From an uncultured Pelagibacteraceae bacterium (GTDB lineage Bacteria; Pseudomonadota; Alphaproteobacteria; Pelagibacterales; Pelagibacteraceae): 44,886 nt of DNA. Positions 35,110-43,351 of the stretch are shown here, in pieces. A program made the position numbers and the translations under genes. The notes under the pieces are model-generated. The model was not told the DNA's origin and made no database searches. It saw only the letters and a list, made by a program, of their open reading frames with translations. Where the stretch lies: positions 1-44,886 of the forward strand of contig CACKZV010000007.1 of assembly GCA_902604795.1 (NCBI GenBank), in the 5' to 3' direction. Position 1 is the first letter of the stretch; each line of letters begins with the position of its first letter.

Positions 35110-35865
35110 ATGAAAAAAGTAATTTGGATAACTGGCGGTAGCAGTGGAATAGGAAAAGCAGTTGCATTAAAGTTTGCAAATAAAGGATGGCAGGTAATTA
35201 TATCATCAAGACGTGAGGAAGTCTTAAAAGATATTTCAGATAAAAATGAAAATATTGATTATTTGAAATTAGATATTGTTGATTACGAAGCATGTAATTC
35301 AGTTTTTAAAACAATCGTGGAGAAATACAATAAGGTTGATATTTGTTTTTTTTCTACTGCAATTTATGAGCCTGAAAAAGAGAAGGATTTTGATCTTCAG
35401 AATATAATTGATGTTACAAATGTGAATTATATTGGAACCATAAATTGTATTAAAGCTGTTGAAAAATATTACAAAGAAAAAAGGCAAGGAGTTATATCTA
35501 TTGTATCTTCTACTGCAGGATACAGAGGATTGCCAAATTCAACTGCCTATGGGCCTGCAAAAGCAGCTCTTATTAATTTAGCAGAAAGTTTATATCTTGA
35601 TTTTCAAAGATATGATGTTCGCGTATGTCTGGTCAGCCCTGGATTTATCAAAACAAGACTTACGGATAAAAACACATTTAAAATGCCATTTTTAAAAACC
35701 ACACAATATGCGGCTGAACAGATTTATGATGGTTTAATAAATAAAAATTCATTTGAAATAGCTTTTCCTAGAAGTTTATTTTTAATATTAAAATTTTTTA
35801 AGATTTTGCCAAATGGGATATACTTATATTTGATAAGAAAAATGACGAAGCTTCAAAAAAAATAA
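35110..35865 (+). CDS. short-chain dehydrogenase
   Basis: Canonical SDR of 251 aa: nucleotide motif TGGSSGIGKAV near residues 8-18, RREEV after the second strand, and the catalytic set with Ser in SIVSSTAGYRG near 138 and YGPAK near 152-156. A C-terminal hydrophobic part (about 212-240) may attach it to the membrane. Similar SDRs sit beside the cyclopropane synthase, DUF1365 and FAD genes in other proteobacteria, supporting a lipid-related role, which is inferred. Its stop lies 2 bp from that of the opposite-strand DUF3833 gene. Confidence 0.88.
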   Translation: MKKVIWITGGSSGIGKAVALKFANKGWQVIISSRREEVLKDISDKNENIDYLKLDIVDYEACNSVFKTIVEKYNKVDICFFSTAIYEPEKEKDFDLQNIIDVTNVNYIGTINCIKAVEKYYKEKRQGVISIVSSTAGYRGLPNSTAYGPAKAALINLAESLYLDFQRYDVRVCLVSPGFIKTRLTDKNTFKMPFLKTTQYAAEQIYDGLINKNSFEIAFPRSLFLILKFFKILPNGIYLYLIRKMTKLQKK

Positions 35866-35867
35866 AT

Positions 35868-36404
35868 TTAATCTTTTACAAACATCACAGTTAATTCTGC
35901 AACTTTAATACCAAACTTTGTCATTTTTGCTCTATTAATTGCTACTCTTTCATCTTGCATAAAGATCCAATCATCAAAAGTTATTTTCATTTCTCTTCCT
36001 TTTACAGGAACTAACAGTACATATTCAAACTTAAATGCAGGACCATAAGAAAAACCCTTTGCAGTTCCAACTACATCTCCAGCAGTGCCTTCATAGTTAT
36101 GTTCGTCAATTTTATTTATTGTCCATTGCCTATTTTGAATTTCTCCATCGTTCCAAACAAATTTTTCGTCAAGTATTAATTGTTTTCCATCCCACTTTCC
36201 ATCTAGATCTGCAGAAAATTGTCTTGTCACTTTACCTGATCTATTTTGTAAAATTCCCCATGCTTTTACATTTCCAGATAAATACTCTTCTATTATTAAT
36301 CTAGGTTTTTGGTTTTTGAAATCTTCTGGTTTCATTGCTTGGTTTGATGAACAACTTGTAATCAATACTGAGATTATTATCAATAATAAATATTTTATTT
36401 TCAT
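35868..36404 (-). CDS. DUF3833 lipoprotein
   Basis: A 178-aa lipoprotein: the signal peptide MKIKYLLLIIISVLITSCSS ends at a lipobox with Cys18, placing it on a membrane in the periplasm. The mature part has GNVKAWGILQNRSGKVTRQF, FVWNDGEIQNRQWTI and a C-terminal DDWIFMQDERVAINRAKMTKFG, the DUF3833 pattern. DUF3833 genes travel with the cyclopropane synthase/DUF1365/FAD group, and it is 8 bp downstream of that synthase here. A lipocalin-like lipid-binding role is plausible, not shown. Confidence 0.85.
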   Translation of the reverse strand: MKIKYLLLIIISVLITSCSSNQAMKPEDFKNQKPRLIIEEYLSGNVKAWGILQNRSGKVTRQFSADLDGKWDGKQLILDEKFVWNDGEIQNRQWTINKIDEHNYEGTAGDVVGTAKGFSYGPAFKFEYVLLVPVKGREMKITFDDWIFMQDERVAINRAKMTKFGIKVAELTVMFVKD

Positions 36405-36412
36405 AGTATTAT

Positions 36413-37585
36413 TTATTTTTGAAGAGCAAATTGGATTAAGTCTATATTTTTTGATTTAAAACCTGCTTCACAATAAGATAAATAAAAATTCCACATTCTT
36501 TTAAAAGTATTGTCAAAGCCTTGGGATGAAATTTGTTCCCATTTTTCTAAGAACTCTTCTCTCCAAATATTTAGTGTATTTGAGTAATGATCACCATAAG
36601 AACTGCAATTTTCAAACTTAAGTCCAGATTGATTTGCTAGATTTACTAACTCATTTTTACTAGGTAAAAAACCACCAGGAAAAATATATTTTTGGATAAA
36701 ATCAGTTTTACTTTTATATCTATCATAGATGGAGTCATCTATAGTAATTGATTGTATAGCTGCTCTTCCTCCATCAACTAAGTTTTCTTTAATAGTATTA
36801 AAATAATTTTTTAAATAACTCTGCCCTACCGCTTCTATCATTTCTATAGAAGCTATTGAATTATAATTATTGTTAACATCTCTAAAATCTAACATTTGTA
36901 TATTTATTTTTTCATTCAAACCTTCATTGTGAATTCTTTCTTTTGAATATTCGTATTGTTTTTTGGAGATTGTTATGCAATCTAACTTTACGTCATAATT
37001 TTTTCCAATATACTCTGCAAATCCTCCCCACCCACAACCAATTTCAAGCATCTTATCGCCTGATTTAGGCTTAACAAGACTCGAGAGTTTTTTATATTTA
37101 TTTAACTGAGCTTTTTCCAAATCATTACTATCGTCAAAAATTGCACTTGAATAAGTTAGGGTTTTATCAAGCCATAATGAGAAAAATTCATTCCCTAAAT
37201 CGTAGTGCTTTCTAATGTTTTCTTTACTCCTAGATTTATTATTTTTAATAAACAAACCTTTAATTTTATTAAATATTGAAAGATCGAAAGAGCCAGAAAA
37301 TTTATGAACTATTTTTATATTTTTTGCCGCTAGCTCTATAAGATTAGTTAAATTATTTGTCTCAAAATAATTATCCATGTATGCTTCTGCCAGACCTACA
37401 CTTCCATTTTTGATGATTTTAAAAGTTAATCCTGGTTTATTTATTTTTAGATCAGCATTTAATCTTTCATTACTATTTCCAAAAGTATATTCTTTTCCGT
37501 CATGGTTTGTTATTTTTAAATTTCCATGTTTAATAAATTTTAGTGAGTTAAAGACAATTTTGTCTGAAAGTTTATTCAAATTCAC
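36413..37585 (-). CDS. cyclopropane-fatty-acid synthase-type SAM methyltransferase
   Basis: Methylates unsaturated phospholipid chains from S-adenosylmethionine, giving cyclopropane or methyl-branched products. The 390 aa show RKHYDLGNEFFSLWLD, the LTYSSAIF segment, the SAM motif MLEIGCGWGGFAEYIG near residues 178-193, and YIFPGGFLPS near 292, all typical. The start overlaps the DUF1365 end by 14 bp. In Rhodobacter a related gene set belongs to the sigma-E/ChrR singlet-oxygen regulon and to furan fatty acid synthesis; whether this copy makes a cyclopropane or a methylated product is undecided. Confidence 0.9.
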   Translation of the reverse strand: MNLNKLSDKIVFNSLKFIKHGNLKITNHDGKEYTFGNSNERLNADLKINKPGLTFKIIKNGSVGLAEAYMDNYFETNNLTNLIELAAKNIKIVHKFSGSFDLSIFNKIKGLFIKNNKSRSKENIRKHYDLGNEFFSLWLDKTLTYSSAIFDDSNDLEKAQLNKYKKLSSLVKPKSGDKMLEIGCGWGGFAEYIGKNYDVKLDCITISKKQYEYSKERIHNEGLNEKINIQMLDFRDVNNNYNSIASIEMIEAVGQSYLKNYFNTIKENLVDGGRAAIQSITIDDSIYDRYKSKTDFIQKYIFPGGFLPSKNELVNLANQSGLKFENCSSYGDHYSNTLNIWREEFLEKWEQISSQGFDNTFKRMWNFYLSYCEAGFKSKNIDLIQFALQK

Positions 37586-38348
37586 TTTTTTCTACCGAAC
37601 TATTATTTTTAATATTTATTTTTTTTTTAATAAACTTTATTCCTTTTAACCATAGTTTAAATGCCTCATAGTGGATTGCGACAATAACTTTAAATGTCAT
37701 CAAGGGGTGAAAAATATAGGAAACGAATAGATTTTTATTACTAAATTCTTTTGCAATACCGTCCTGGGATGCGAATAAAAGTTTACCATCATTATCAGAT
37801 TGGTCAATTATAACTGATATTTTGTCTGAGGGCTTATTTACTCTAAATTTATAATTACACTCCATATCTATGAAGGGCGATACATGAAATTTTTTAACAC
37901 AACTATTTCTTAAAGTTTCACTATCTTCAGCTTTGAAAATATATGTGTGTTGTTCACCAAAAGTATTTTTAACCTCATAAAATATAGAGATTATTTTATC
38001 GTACTTATCATATATAAAAAAAACACTTAGAGGATTAAATACGTAACCTAATATTCTTGGATAGCAGAATAATTTGATTTTAACCTCTCTATTGTTGATA
38101 CCAATATTTTCTAGTTTTTTTTTTACCCAGTTTTTTAACGAGGTGCCATCTCTGTCTCCATGGTCTTTGTCAAAAAAACTAATGATATTGAATTTATTGT
38201 ATGAAAATAACTTAATTTTATTATCAATTTCATTTAGATCATCTAAGTCTATCAATAATGAAAAAACTCTATATTTAAAATAATGATTTTTAGGTTTAAA
38301 TCGTCTGTGTATTACTTTTCCTACGTATATCTTAGAGCTTTTAAGCAT
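37572..38348 (-). CDS. DUF1365 family protein
   Basis: A 258-aa DUF1365 protein with SKIYVGKVIHRRFKPKNHYF at its N-terminus, FFDKDHGDRDGTSL near 70-83, FCYPRILGYVFNPLSVFFIY near 107-126, FHVSPFIDMECNYKF near 165, and a C-terminal FHPLMTFKVIVAIHYEAFKLWLKG. DUF1365 is almost always next to an FAD amine-oxidase-like protein and a cyclopropane synthase, exactly as here, with overlaps of 8 bp and 14 bp. It probably assists lipid modification; the reaction is unknown. Confidence 0.9.
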   Translation of the reverse strand: MLKSSKIYVGKVIHRRFKPKNHYFKYRVFSLLIDLDDLNEIDNKIKLFSYNKFNIISFFDKDHGDRDGTSLKNWVKKKLENIGINNREVKIKLFCYPRILGYVFNPLSVFFIYDKYDKIISIFYEVKNTFGEQHTYIFKAEDSETLRNSCVKKFHVSPFIDMECNYKFRVNKPSDKISVIIDQSDNDGKLLFASQDGIAKEFSNKNLFVSYIFHPLMTFKVIVAIHYEAFKLWLKGIKFIKKKINIKNNSSVEKSEFE

Positions 38349-39579
38349 TTATATACTTAATCATATCTATTGATGATTTTATACCATCTTCATGGAATCC
38401 ATATCCAAAATAACTACCACAAAATAAAATATTATTTTTATTTTGAATTAGGTGAAGATCTTTCTGGCTATTGATTGCATTTTGATCAAAGTAAGGGTGT
38501 GTAAATATAACTTTACGGATTATTTTTTCTTCGGGTATCTCTAAATAAGGATTTAATGTTAAAAAAATATTTTTACTTATATTTAAATTTTGTAATAGGT
38601 TTAACCAATAAGTAATTGAATTTTTTTCACTATTCTCAGATTCGATCGAGGAATTCCATGAACACCAAGCACTTTTATTATTTGGCATATAACTTATATC
38701 TTCATGGACTATAGCCTCATTTGTTTTATATTTAAAATTACTTAAGATCTTATTTTCTATTTCTTCAGGATTTTCAATTAAAGAAAGAGCTTGATTAGCA
38801 TGAGTAGCCAATACAACTTTATCGTAAGTAAAATATTCATTTTTATTCCCATAATAAACCTGAACTCCTGATCCAATTCTTTTAATTTTATTAATATTGT
38901 AATTTTTATAATACTCGCCACTGATTTTGCTTAGAATTTTATCTACATATGTTCTACTTCTTTTGGAAACTGTGAACCATTGCGGTCGATCTTTTAATTT
39001 GAATAATCCATGATTTTGAAAAAATTTAAAAAAAAATTTCAATGGCATTTGTTTTACCTCGTAAGGGGGCATTGACCATATAGCTGATACCATAGGAATA
39101 ATATGGAATTTGATAAAATACTCTGACAGTTTTAAATTGTGTAAATAGCTGCCTAAAGTAATATTTTCGTTAATTGAATCTTGGTTTTCACTTTGTTTAT
39201 AAAAACTAATTATAGTAAAAAACATCTTCAAAAATTTTATATTTAACAAGTTTGATTTATTGCTAAAAATTCCAGAAAGACCTTTTCCACAATATTCTAT
39301 ATTTGAGTCTCTAACAGATACTGAGAATGACATATTGCTTTCTTCTATAGCAATATCATTTTCTTGAAAAAAATTTATTAAATTTGGATAGGTTTTTTTA
39401 TTAAATACAATAAAGCCTATATCAACAGGGACTATATTATCTCCAACATTAACATCAATAGTATGAGAATGACCACCAAAATGGTCTTCTTTCTCAAATA
39501 AATCTACTTTATATTTTTTAGATAAACTGTACGCTGCACTTAGACCTGATATACCAGAGCCTATAATAGCAAATTTCAT
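38341..39579 (-). CDS. FAD-dependent amine-oxidase/desaturase-like protein
   Basis: A 412-aa flavoprotein. The FAD motif IIGSGISGLSAAYSLS is at residues 4-19 with LFEKEDHFGGHSHTI after the second strand; MSAIWSMPP-like FHIIPMVSAIWSMPP lies near 155, VVLATHANQALSLIENP near 262, and FCGSYFGYGFHEDGIKSS near the end. This is the predicted NAD/FAD-binding partner of DUF1365 and the cyclopropane synthase. Desaturation or oxidation of a methylated acyl chain is a reasonable inference. It overlaps DUF1365 by 8 bp, and the upstream EamA stop overlaps its start by 1 bp. Confidence 0.88.
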   Translation of the reverse strand: MKFAIIGSGISGLSAAYSLSKKYKVDLFEKEDHFGGHSHTIDVNVGDNIVPVDIGFIVFNKKTYPNLINFFQENDIAIEESNMSFSVSVRDSNIEYCGKGLSGIFSNKSNLLNIKFLKMFFTIISFYKQSENQDSINENITLGSYLHNLKLSEYFIKFHIIPMVSAIWSMPPYEVKQMPLKFFFKFFQNHGLFKLKDRPQWFTVSKRSRTYVDKILSKISGEYYKNYNINKIKRIGSGVQVYYGNKNEYFTYDKVVLATHANQALSLIENPEEIENKILSNFKYKTNEAIVHEDISYMPNNKSAWCSWNSSIESENSEKNSITYWLNLLQNLNISKNIFLTLNPYLEIPEEKIIRKVIFTHPYFDQNAINSQKDLHLIQNKNNILFCGSYFGYGFHEDGIKSSIDMIKYINA

Positions 39580-40457
39580 TATTGAGGATTATATTTATTT
39601 TCTTTTGTAAAGGATGAGACAAATTGTAGAAAAACTGCAAGAATTATAATGCTTCCTCCTATTAATACGTAGAATGAAGGGTTTTCATTTACAAATAGCC
39701 AAGCCCAAAGAGGACCAAGTATCGCCTCTGTAAGCATTATTATACCAACCATAGCTGATAGAGTCTTTCTCGCACCAATTGTTATAAAAATAAAGCCAAG
39801 TCCTATTTGAAATGTCCCAGACAAAAATGCCAAAAACATATCATTAAAAGATATAGAAATTTTTGTTGAAGCTAAAAAACCTATTATCATTGCAACTATT
39901 CCTGCAACTAATTGTAGGGGCACCATATCGACATTAGGATATCTTCTTACAATTAAAATTAGAGTTGCAAACGTAATTGGCATAACAAAGGCAACAATAT
40001 TTCCAGACATTTGTCCACTTGATAGAGTATTTCCTAGCATTAAAATTAATCCAGAAATTGCTAAAATAATAGAAGCTAAAGTAATTTTTGAAATTTTTTC
40101 TTTTAAAAAAAAATATCCAAATATCGCTAAGAAAATTGTTTGTGTTTGTATTATGAAATTTGTATTTGCAACAGTAGTATTATACATAGCATAAACATAA
40201 CTGCTAAATCCAATACCCAATATAATTCCACCAATTAAGCCAGGAATTCCCGATACATAAATTTTTTTAAATACCTCTCCTTTGTAAGTTGCAATTAAAA
40301 AAATAGTTACAACAATTATAAAAAAAATCTGTCTCCAAAATAAGATTTGCCATAAAGTTGATCCTTCAAATGATTTAACAATCAACCCACCAAAACTAAG
40401 ACAAAATGCGCCAAAAAAGATTAATAATGGACCTGGTATCTTTGAAATAAAATTCAT
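39579..40457 (-). CDS. EamA/DMT family permease, pxp-linked
   Basis: Ten-helix EamA permease of 292 aa with ISKIPGPLLIFFGAFCLSFGGLIVKSF at the N-terminus and LSAMVGIIMLTEAILGPLWAWLFVNENP in the second repeat, close to the gshB- and amidinotransferase-linked permeases. It overlaps pxpC by 4 bp upstream and touches the FAD gene start downstream, so it bridges the 5-oxoprolinase genes and the lipid module in one minus-strand run. Carriage of 5-oxoproline or a related metabolite is possible but only positional. Confidence 0.87.
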   Translation of the reverse strand: MNFISKIPGPLLIFFGAFCLSFGGLIVKSFEGSTLWQILFWRQIFFIIVVTIFLIATYKGEVFKKIYVSGIPGLIGGIILGIGFSSYVYAMYNTTVANTNFIIQTQTIFLAIFGYFFLKEKISKITLASIILAISGLILMLGNTLSSGQMSGNIVAFVMPITFATLILIVRRYPNVDMVPLQLVAGIVAMIIGFLASTKISISFNDMFLAFLSGTFQIGLGFIFITIGARKTLSAMVGIIMLTEAILGPLWAWLFVNENPSFYVLIGGSIIILAVFLQFVSSFTKENKYNPQ

Positions 40458-41413
40458 TTAATATTGGAAATCAAATTTTGAGTTTCCATCTCATACAACT
40501 TAAAAATAGTTTCTGCATCTTTTAAATTAATTTCTTTAAATTTAATTTTTGATCCTGGAGGTATTTGTACTAGTTTGTCATAATCAGCACTTATTACAAC
40601 TCCAATCTTAGGGTAACCTCCTATAGTTCCATGATCAGATAGCATAATTATTGGATCCCCATCTGAAGTGATTTGGATAACACCCTTCACTAATCCTTCC
40701 GACTTTATATTTGTATTTTTAATATTATTAATCTTGGGTCCTTTAAGTCTTATTCCCATACGGTCACTTAATTTGGTTACATTAAATTCATTATTAAAAA
40801 ATGAATCAATTGCATCCTTTGAAAAATAATCAAAATGCGGTCCTTTTACTATTCTAATATTTTCAATTTTAGAATTTAGGTATTCTATTTTATTTTTTGG
40901 CAGGATTGTTTTTATATTTTTTAATTGAATTATTTGTCCTGTCTCAAGTTTTTCCCCTCTATTTGCGCCAATTTTAGCCTTAGTATTTGTAGAACAACTA
41001 TTTAAATAATAATCTACCTCAAATGTGCCTCCAATGGATAAATAACCATATACTGATCGATTGGTAGACAGTATATCTAAGCAATCATTATTTTCTAAAA
41101 CAATATTTTCGTAACAGCTAAACTTAAAATTTTTGTTTTTCCTTATAATTTTAAAATTAACGTCTCCAGTAACATTGATGGAGATATTTTCTCCTATATA
41201 TTTCAATTTTGGACCTTGATATGCAAATTCTAGGACCGGATTGTTTATTCCATTATTTGAAATGGCATTTGCTAATAAGAAATTCCTATTATCCATTGCT
41301 CCACTAAAAGGTATGCCTATGTGATAAAAATTATTTCTACCATTGTCTTGAAATGTAGAATTGATACCTGGTCGTAATACTTCAAAATAGTTTTTATTCA
41401 TATTTTTTTTCAT
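40454..41413 (-). CDS. pxpC: 5-oxoprolinase subunit C (AHS2/KipA family)
   Basis: Part of the ATP-dependent PxpABC enzyme that hydrolyses 5-oxoproline (pyroglutamate) to glutamate. The 319 aa show LRPGINSTFQDNGRNNFYHIG, LEFAYQGPKL, GYLSIGG, the LSDRMGIRLKGPKI block near 215 and ITSDGDPIIMLSDHGTIGGYPKIG near 248-271, the AHS2 landmarks. It overlaps pxpB by 20 bp and the permease by 4 bp. PxpC and PxpB form the ATP-using activation unit. Confidence 0.92.
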   Translation of the reverse strand: MKKNMNKNYFEVLRPGINSTFQDNGRNNFYHIGIPFSGAMDNRNFLLANAISNNGINNPVLEFAYQGPKLKYIGENISINVTGDVNFKIIRKNKNFKFSCYENIVLENNDCLDILSTNRSVYGYLSIGGTFEVDYYLNSCSTNTKAKIGANRGEKLETGQIIQLKNIKTILPKNKIEYLNSKIENIRIVKGPHFDYFSKDAIDSFFNNEFNVTKLSDRMGIRLKGPKINNIKNTNIKSEGLVKGVIQITSDGDPIIMLSDHGTIGGYPKIGVVISADYDKLVQIPPGSKIKFKEINLKDAETIFKLYEMETQNLISNIK

Positions 41414-42068
41414 ATTCTAGTTTGGAAATTGGGTAAAATGATATTGTATCACCAGGATTAATTAGATTTGGTTCAGTATTTTTTTTATTATCAAAAATCT
41501 CAACTGGTGTTTTGCCAATTATATTCCAACCACCTGGACTTTCAAAAGTATAAATATTACAAAATTGCTCTGTTATACCTACAGAATTTTTTGGGACTTT
41601 AACTCTTGGTGTTTCTAAACGCTTTGCAAAAAGAGATTTATCCATATCTCCCAAGAATGGCATTCCCGCAATAAAACCTGTCATATAACAATAATAATTT
41701 TTTGAAAAGAATGTCTCATAAATTTTTTCCTCATTTATTTTTAATAAATTTTTTAAACGTTTAATATCTAGTGCAAATTCCTCTGCACAACAAACTGGGA
41801 TTTTAATTAGATTATTTTTTGAATTATTATTTTTTTTTAACTCTAAATTTTCAACTTGTTTTTTTAATTTAGCATAACTCGTAAGTTTTAAATCGAAACT
41901 AATTACTAGTTTATTATAACTTGGTGTAATATTTGTAATACCTAAAAAATTACTTTGTTTTAAATTATTAAAATAATTTATAACATTTCTGTTTATTTCT
42001 TTATTTACCTCAGTACCAAAGTCACAGTACAATGCTGCGTCACCAAGATTTGATATATTTTTAATCAT
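41394..42068 (-). CDS. pxpB: 5-oxoprolinase subunit B (AHS1/KipI family)
   Basis: A 224-aa AHS1 protein: NLGDAALYCDFGTEVN at the N-terminus, ITNITPSYNKLVISFD near 42-57, TGFIAGMPFLGDMD near 128-141, then RVKVPKNSVGI and FESPGGWNIIGKTP. It is overlapped by pxpC by 20 bp. It is divergent from pxpA with a 27-bp gap, so the three subunits are transcribed in two directions from one shared spacer rather than as one operon. Confidence 0.92.
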   Translation of the reverse strand: MIKNISNLGDAALYCDFGTEVNKEINRNVINYFNNLKQSNFLGITNITPSYNKLVISFDLKLTSYAKLKKQVENLELKKNNNSKNNLIKIPVCCAEEFALDIKRLKNLLKINEEKIYETFFSKNYYCYMTGFIAGMPFLGDMDKSLFAKRLETPRVKVPKNSVGITEQFCNIYTFESPGGWNIIGKTPVEIFDNKKNTEPNLINPGDTISFYPISKLEYEKKYE

Positions 42069-42095
42069 GTCATGTTATACTTTAAGCTTTATAGT

Positions 42096-42869
42096 ATGGA
42101 AATTAATTTAAATTGTGATTTAGGTGAAAAATCAAAGCATCATTCAAATGAGAATGATCCTAATTTACTCAAAATAGTGAACTCTGCAAATGTGGCTTGC
42201 GGGTACCACGCTGGAGATGAGGAAACTATGAGAGAGGTTATAGAGATTTCAAAGCAAAATAATGTAAGTATTGGTGCACATCCATCTTTCAATGATCCAG
42301 AGAACTTCGGAAGAAAACGGATTAACCTTGGTGCTGATGAGATTTCGAAGCTTTTAATAGATCAATATGAAATTTTACAAAATATTGCCGGTAAATTAGA
42401 TGAAAGAGTTTCTCATATTAAACCACACGGAGCCTTGAATAATATGGCTTGTGAGGACCTTGAGCTAGCAACAATTCTGGCAAAAACTATCTATAGTATT
42501 GATAAAGATATAATTTATTTAGTACCAACAGGTTCAAAAATGGAAATTGCAGCTAAAAAATTAGATATGAAAATTGCATGTGAAATTTTTGCAGATAGAA
42601 ATTATGAAGACGATGGAACACTTGTATCAAGAAGTAAGGATCATGCTCTAATAACTGATCCTGATCGGGCTAAAGAACATGTATTCAATATGGTAAAAAA
42701 CCAAACCCTTAATTGTCACAGTGGAAAACAAATACCTTGTGAAATCGATTCAATTTGCATACATGGAGATAACGCAAGTTCTCTTTCAACTGCAAAACAG
42801 GTAAAAGAAAATTTGATTAAGAATAATTTAGAATTAAAGCCTCTAAATAAAATGAAAAAATTTATATAA
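42096..42869 (+). CDS. pxpA: 5-oxoprolinase subunit A (LamB/YcsF family)
   Basis: Catalytic TIM-barrel-like subunit of PxpABC. Signature stretches are INLNCDLGEK at the start, SANVACGYHAGDEETM near 31-46, VSIGAHPSFNDPENFGR near 58-74 and RVSHIKPHGALNN near 100-113, with SICIHGDNASS near the end. The ATG at 42096 gives MEINLNCDLGE, the family's normal beginning; an ATG at 42072 would add eight odd residues. About 257 aa. A TATACT at 42076-42081 could serve as its -10 box. Confidence 0.93.
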   Translation: MEINLNCDLGEKSKHHSNENDPNLLKIVNSANVACGYHAGDEETMREVIEISKQNNVSIGAHPSFNDPENFGRKRINLGADEISKLLIDQYEILQNIAGKLDERVSHIKPHGALNNMACEDLELATILAKTIYSIDKDIIYLVPTGSKMEIAAKKLDMKIACEIFADRNYEDDGTLVSRSKDHALITDPDRAKEHVFNMVKNQTLNCHSGKQIPCEIDSICIHGDNASSLSTAKQVKENLIKNNLELKPLNKMKKFI

Positions 42870-42871
42870 TT

Positions 42872-43351
42872 ATGATTAAAAAACTATTTACTCTTCTTAT
42901 ATTCTTTTTTTTAACTGTTGAAGCTTTTGCTGCTGGAACAAGTTCATCAGATAAAAAACCGAGCTATAAAAATGCTGTAAAAATAATTGAAGCCGCTAAG
43001 AAATATGAGTCCAAAAATAAAATGGATAAAGCATTAAAAAGATACAAAAAAGCTCAAAAAATTTTATTGAAACTCGACAAAGAAAAGCCCTTACAAGCTG
43101 ATACACTAAACTACCTAGGTTTTACAACTAGAAAACTTGGAGACTTTGAAGCAGGAGAAAAATATTATTTGTTAGGTTTGCAAGTCGATCCAAAGCACGT
43201 TGGTATAAATGAATACCTAGGTGAATTATATGTTGTAACCAACAGAATTGATTTAGCAAAAGAAAGATTGGAAATTTTGAAAAGCTGTAATTGTGAAGAG
43301 TATCAAGAGTTAAAAGAAATTATTGAAGGAACAAAAAAATCAAAATACTAA
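42872..43351 (+). CDS. secreted TPR-repeat protein
   Basis: A 159-aa protein with a signal peptide (IKKLFTLLIFFFLTVEAFA) and a mature part built of about three tetratricopeptide-like helical hairpins (residues about 32-150), for example TLNYLGFTTRKLGDFEAGEKYYLLGLQ and NEYLGELYVVTNRIDLAKERL in separate repeats. Such proteins act as periplasmic scaffolds; partner unknown. It starts 2 bp after pxpA and overlaps the opposite-strand dctM stop by 4 bases. Confidence 0.8.
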   Translation: MIKKLFTLLIFFFLTVEAFAAGTSSSDKKPSYKNAVKIIEAAKKYESKNKMDKALKRYKKAQKILLKLDKEKPLQADTLNYLGFTTRKLGDFEAGEKYYLLGLQVDPKHVGINEYLGELYVVTNRIDLAKERLEILKSCNCEEYQELKEIIEGTKKSKY

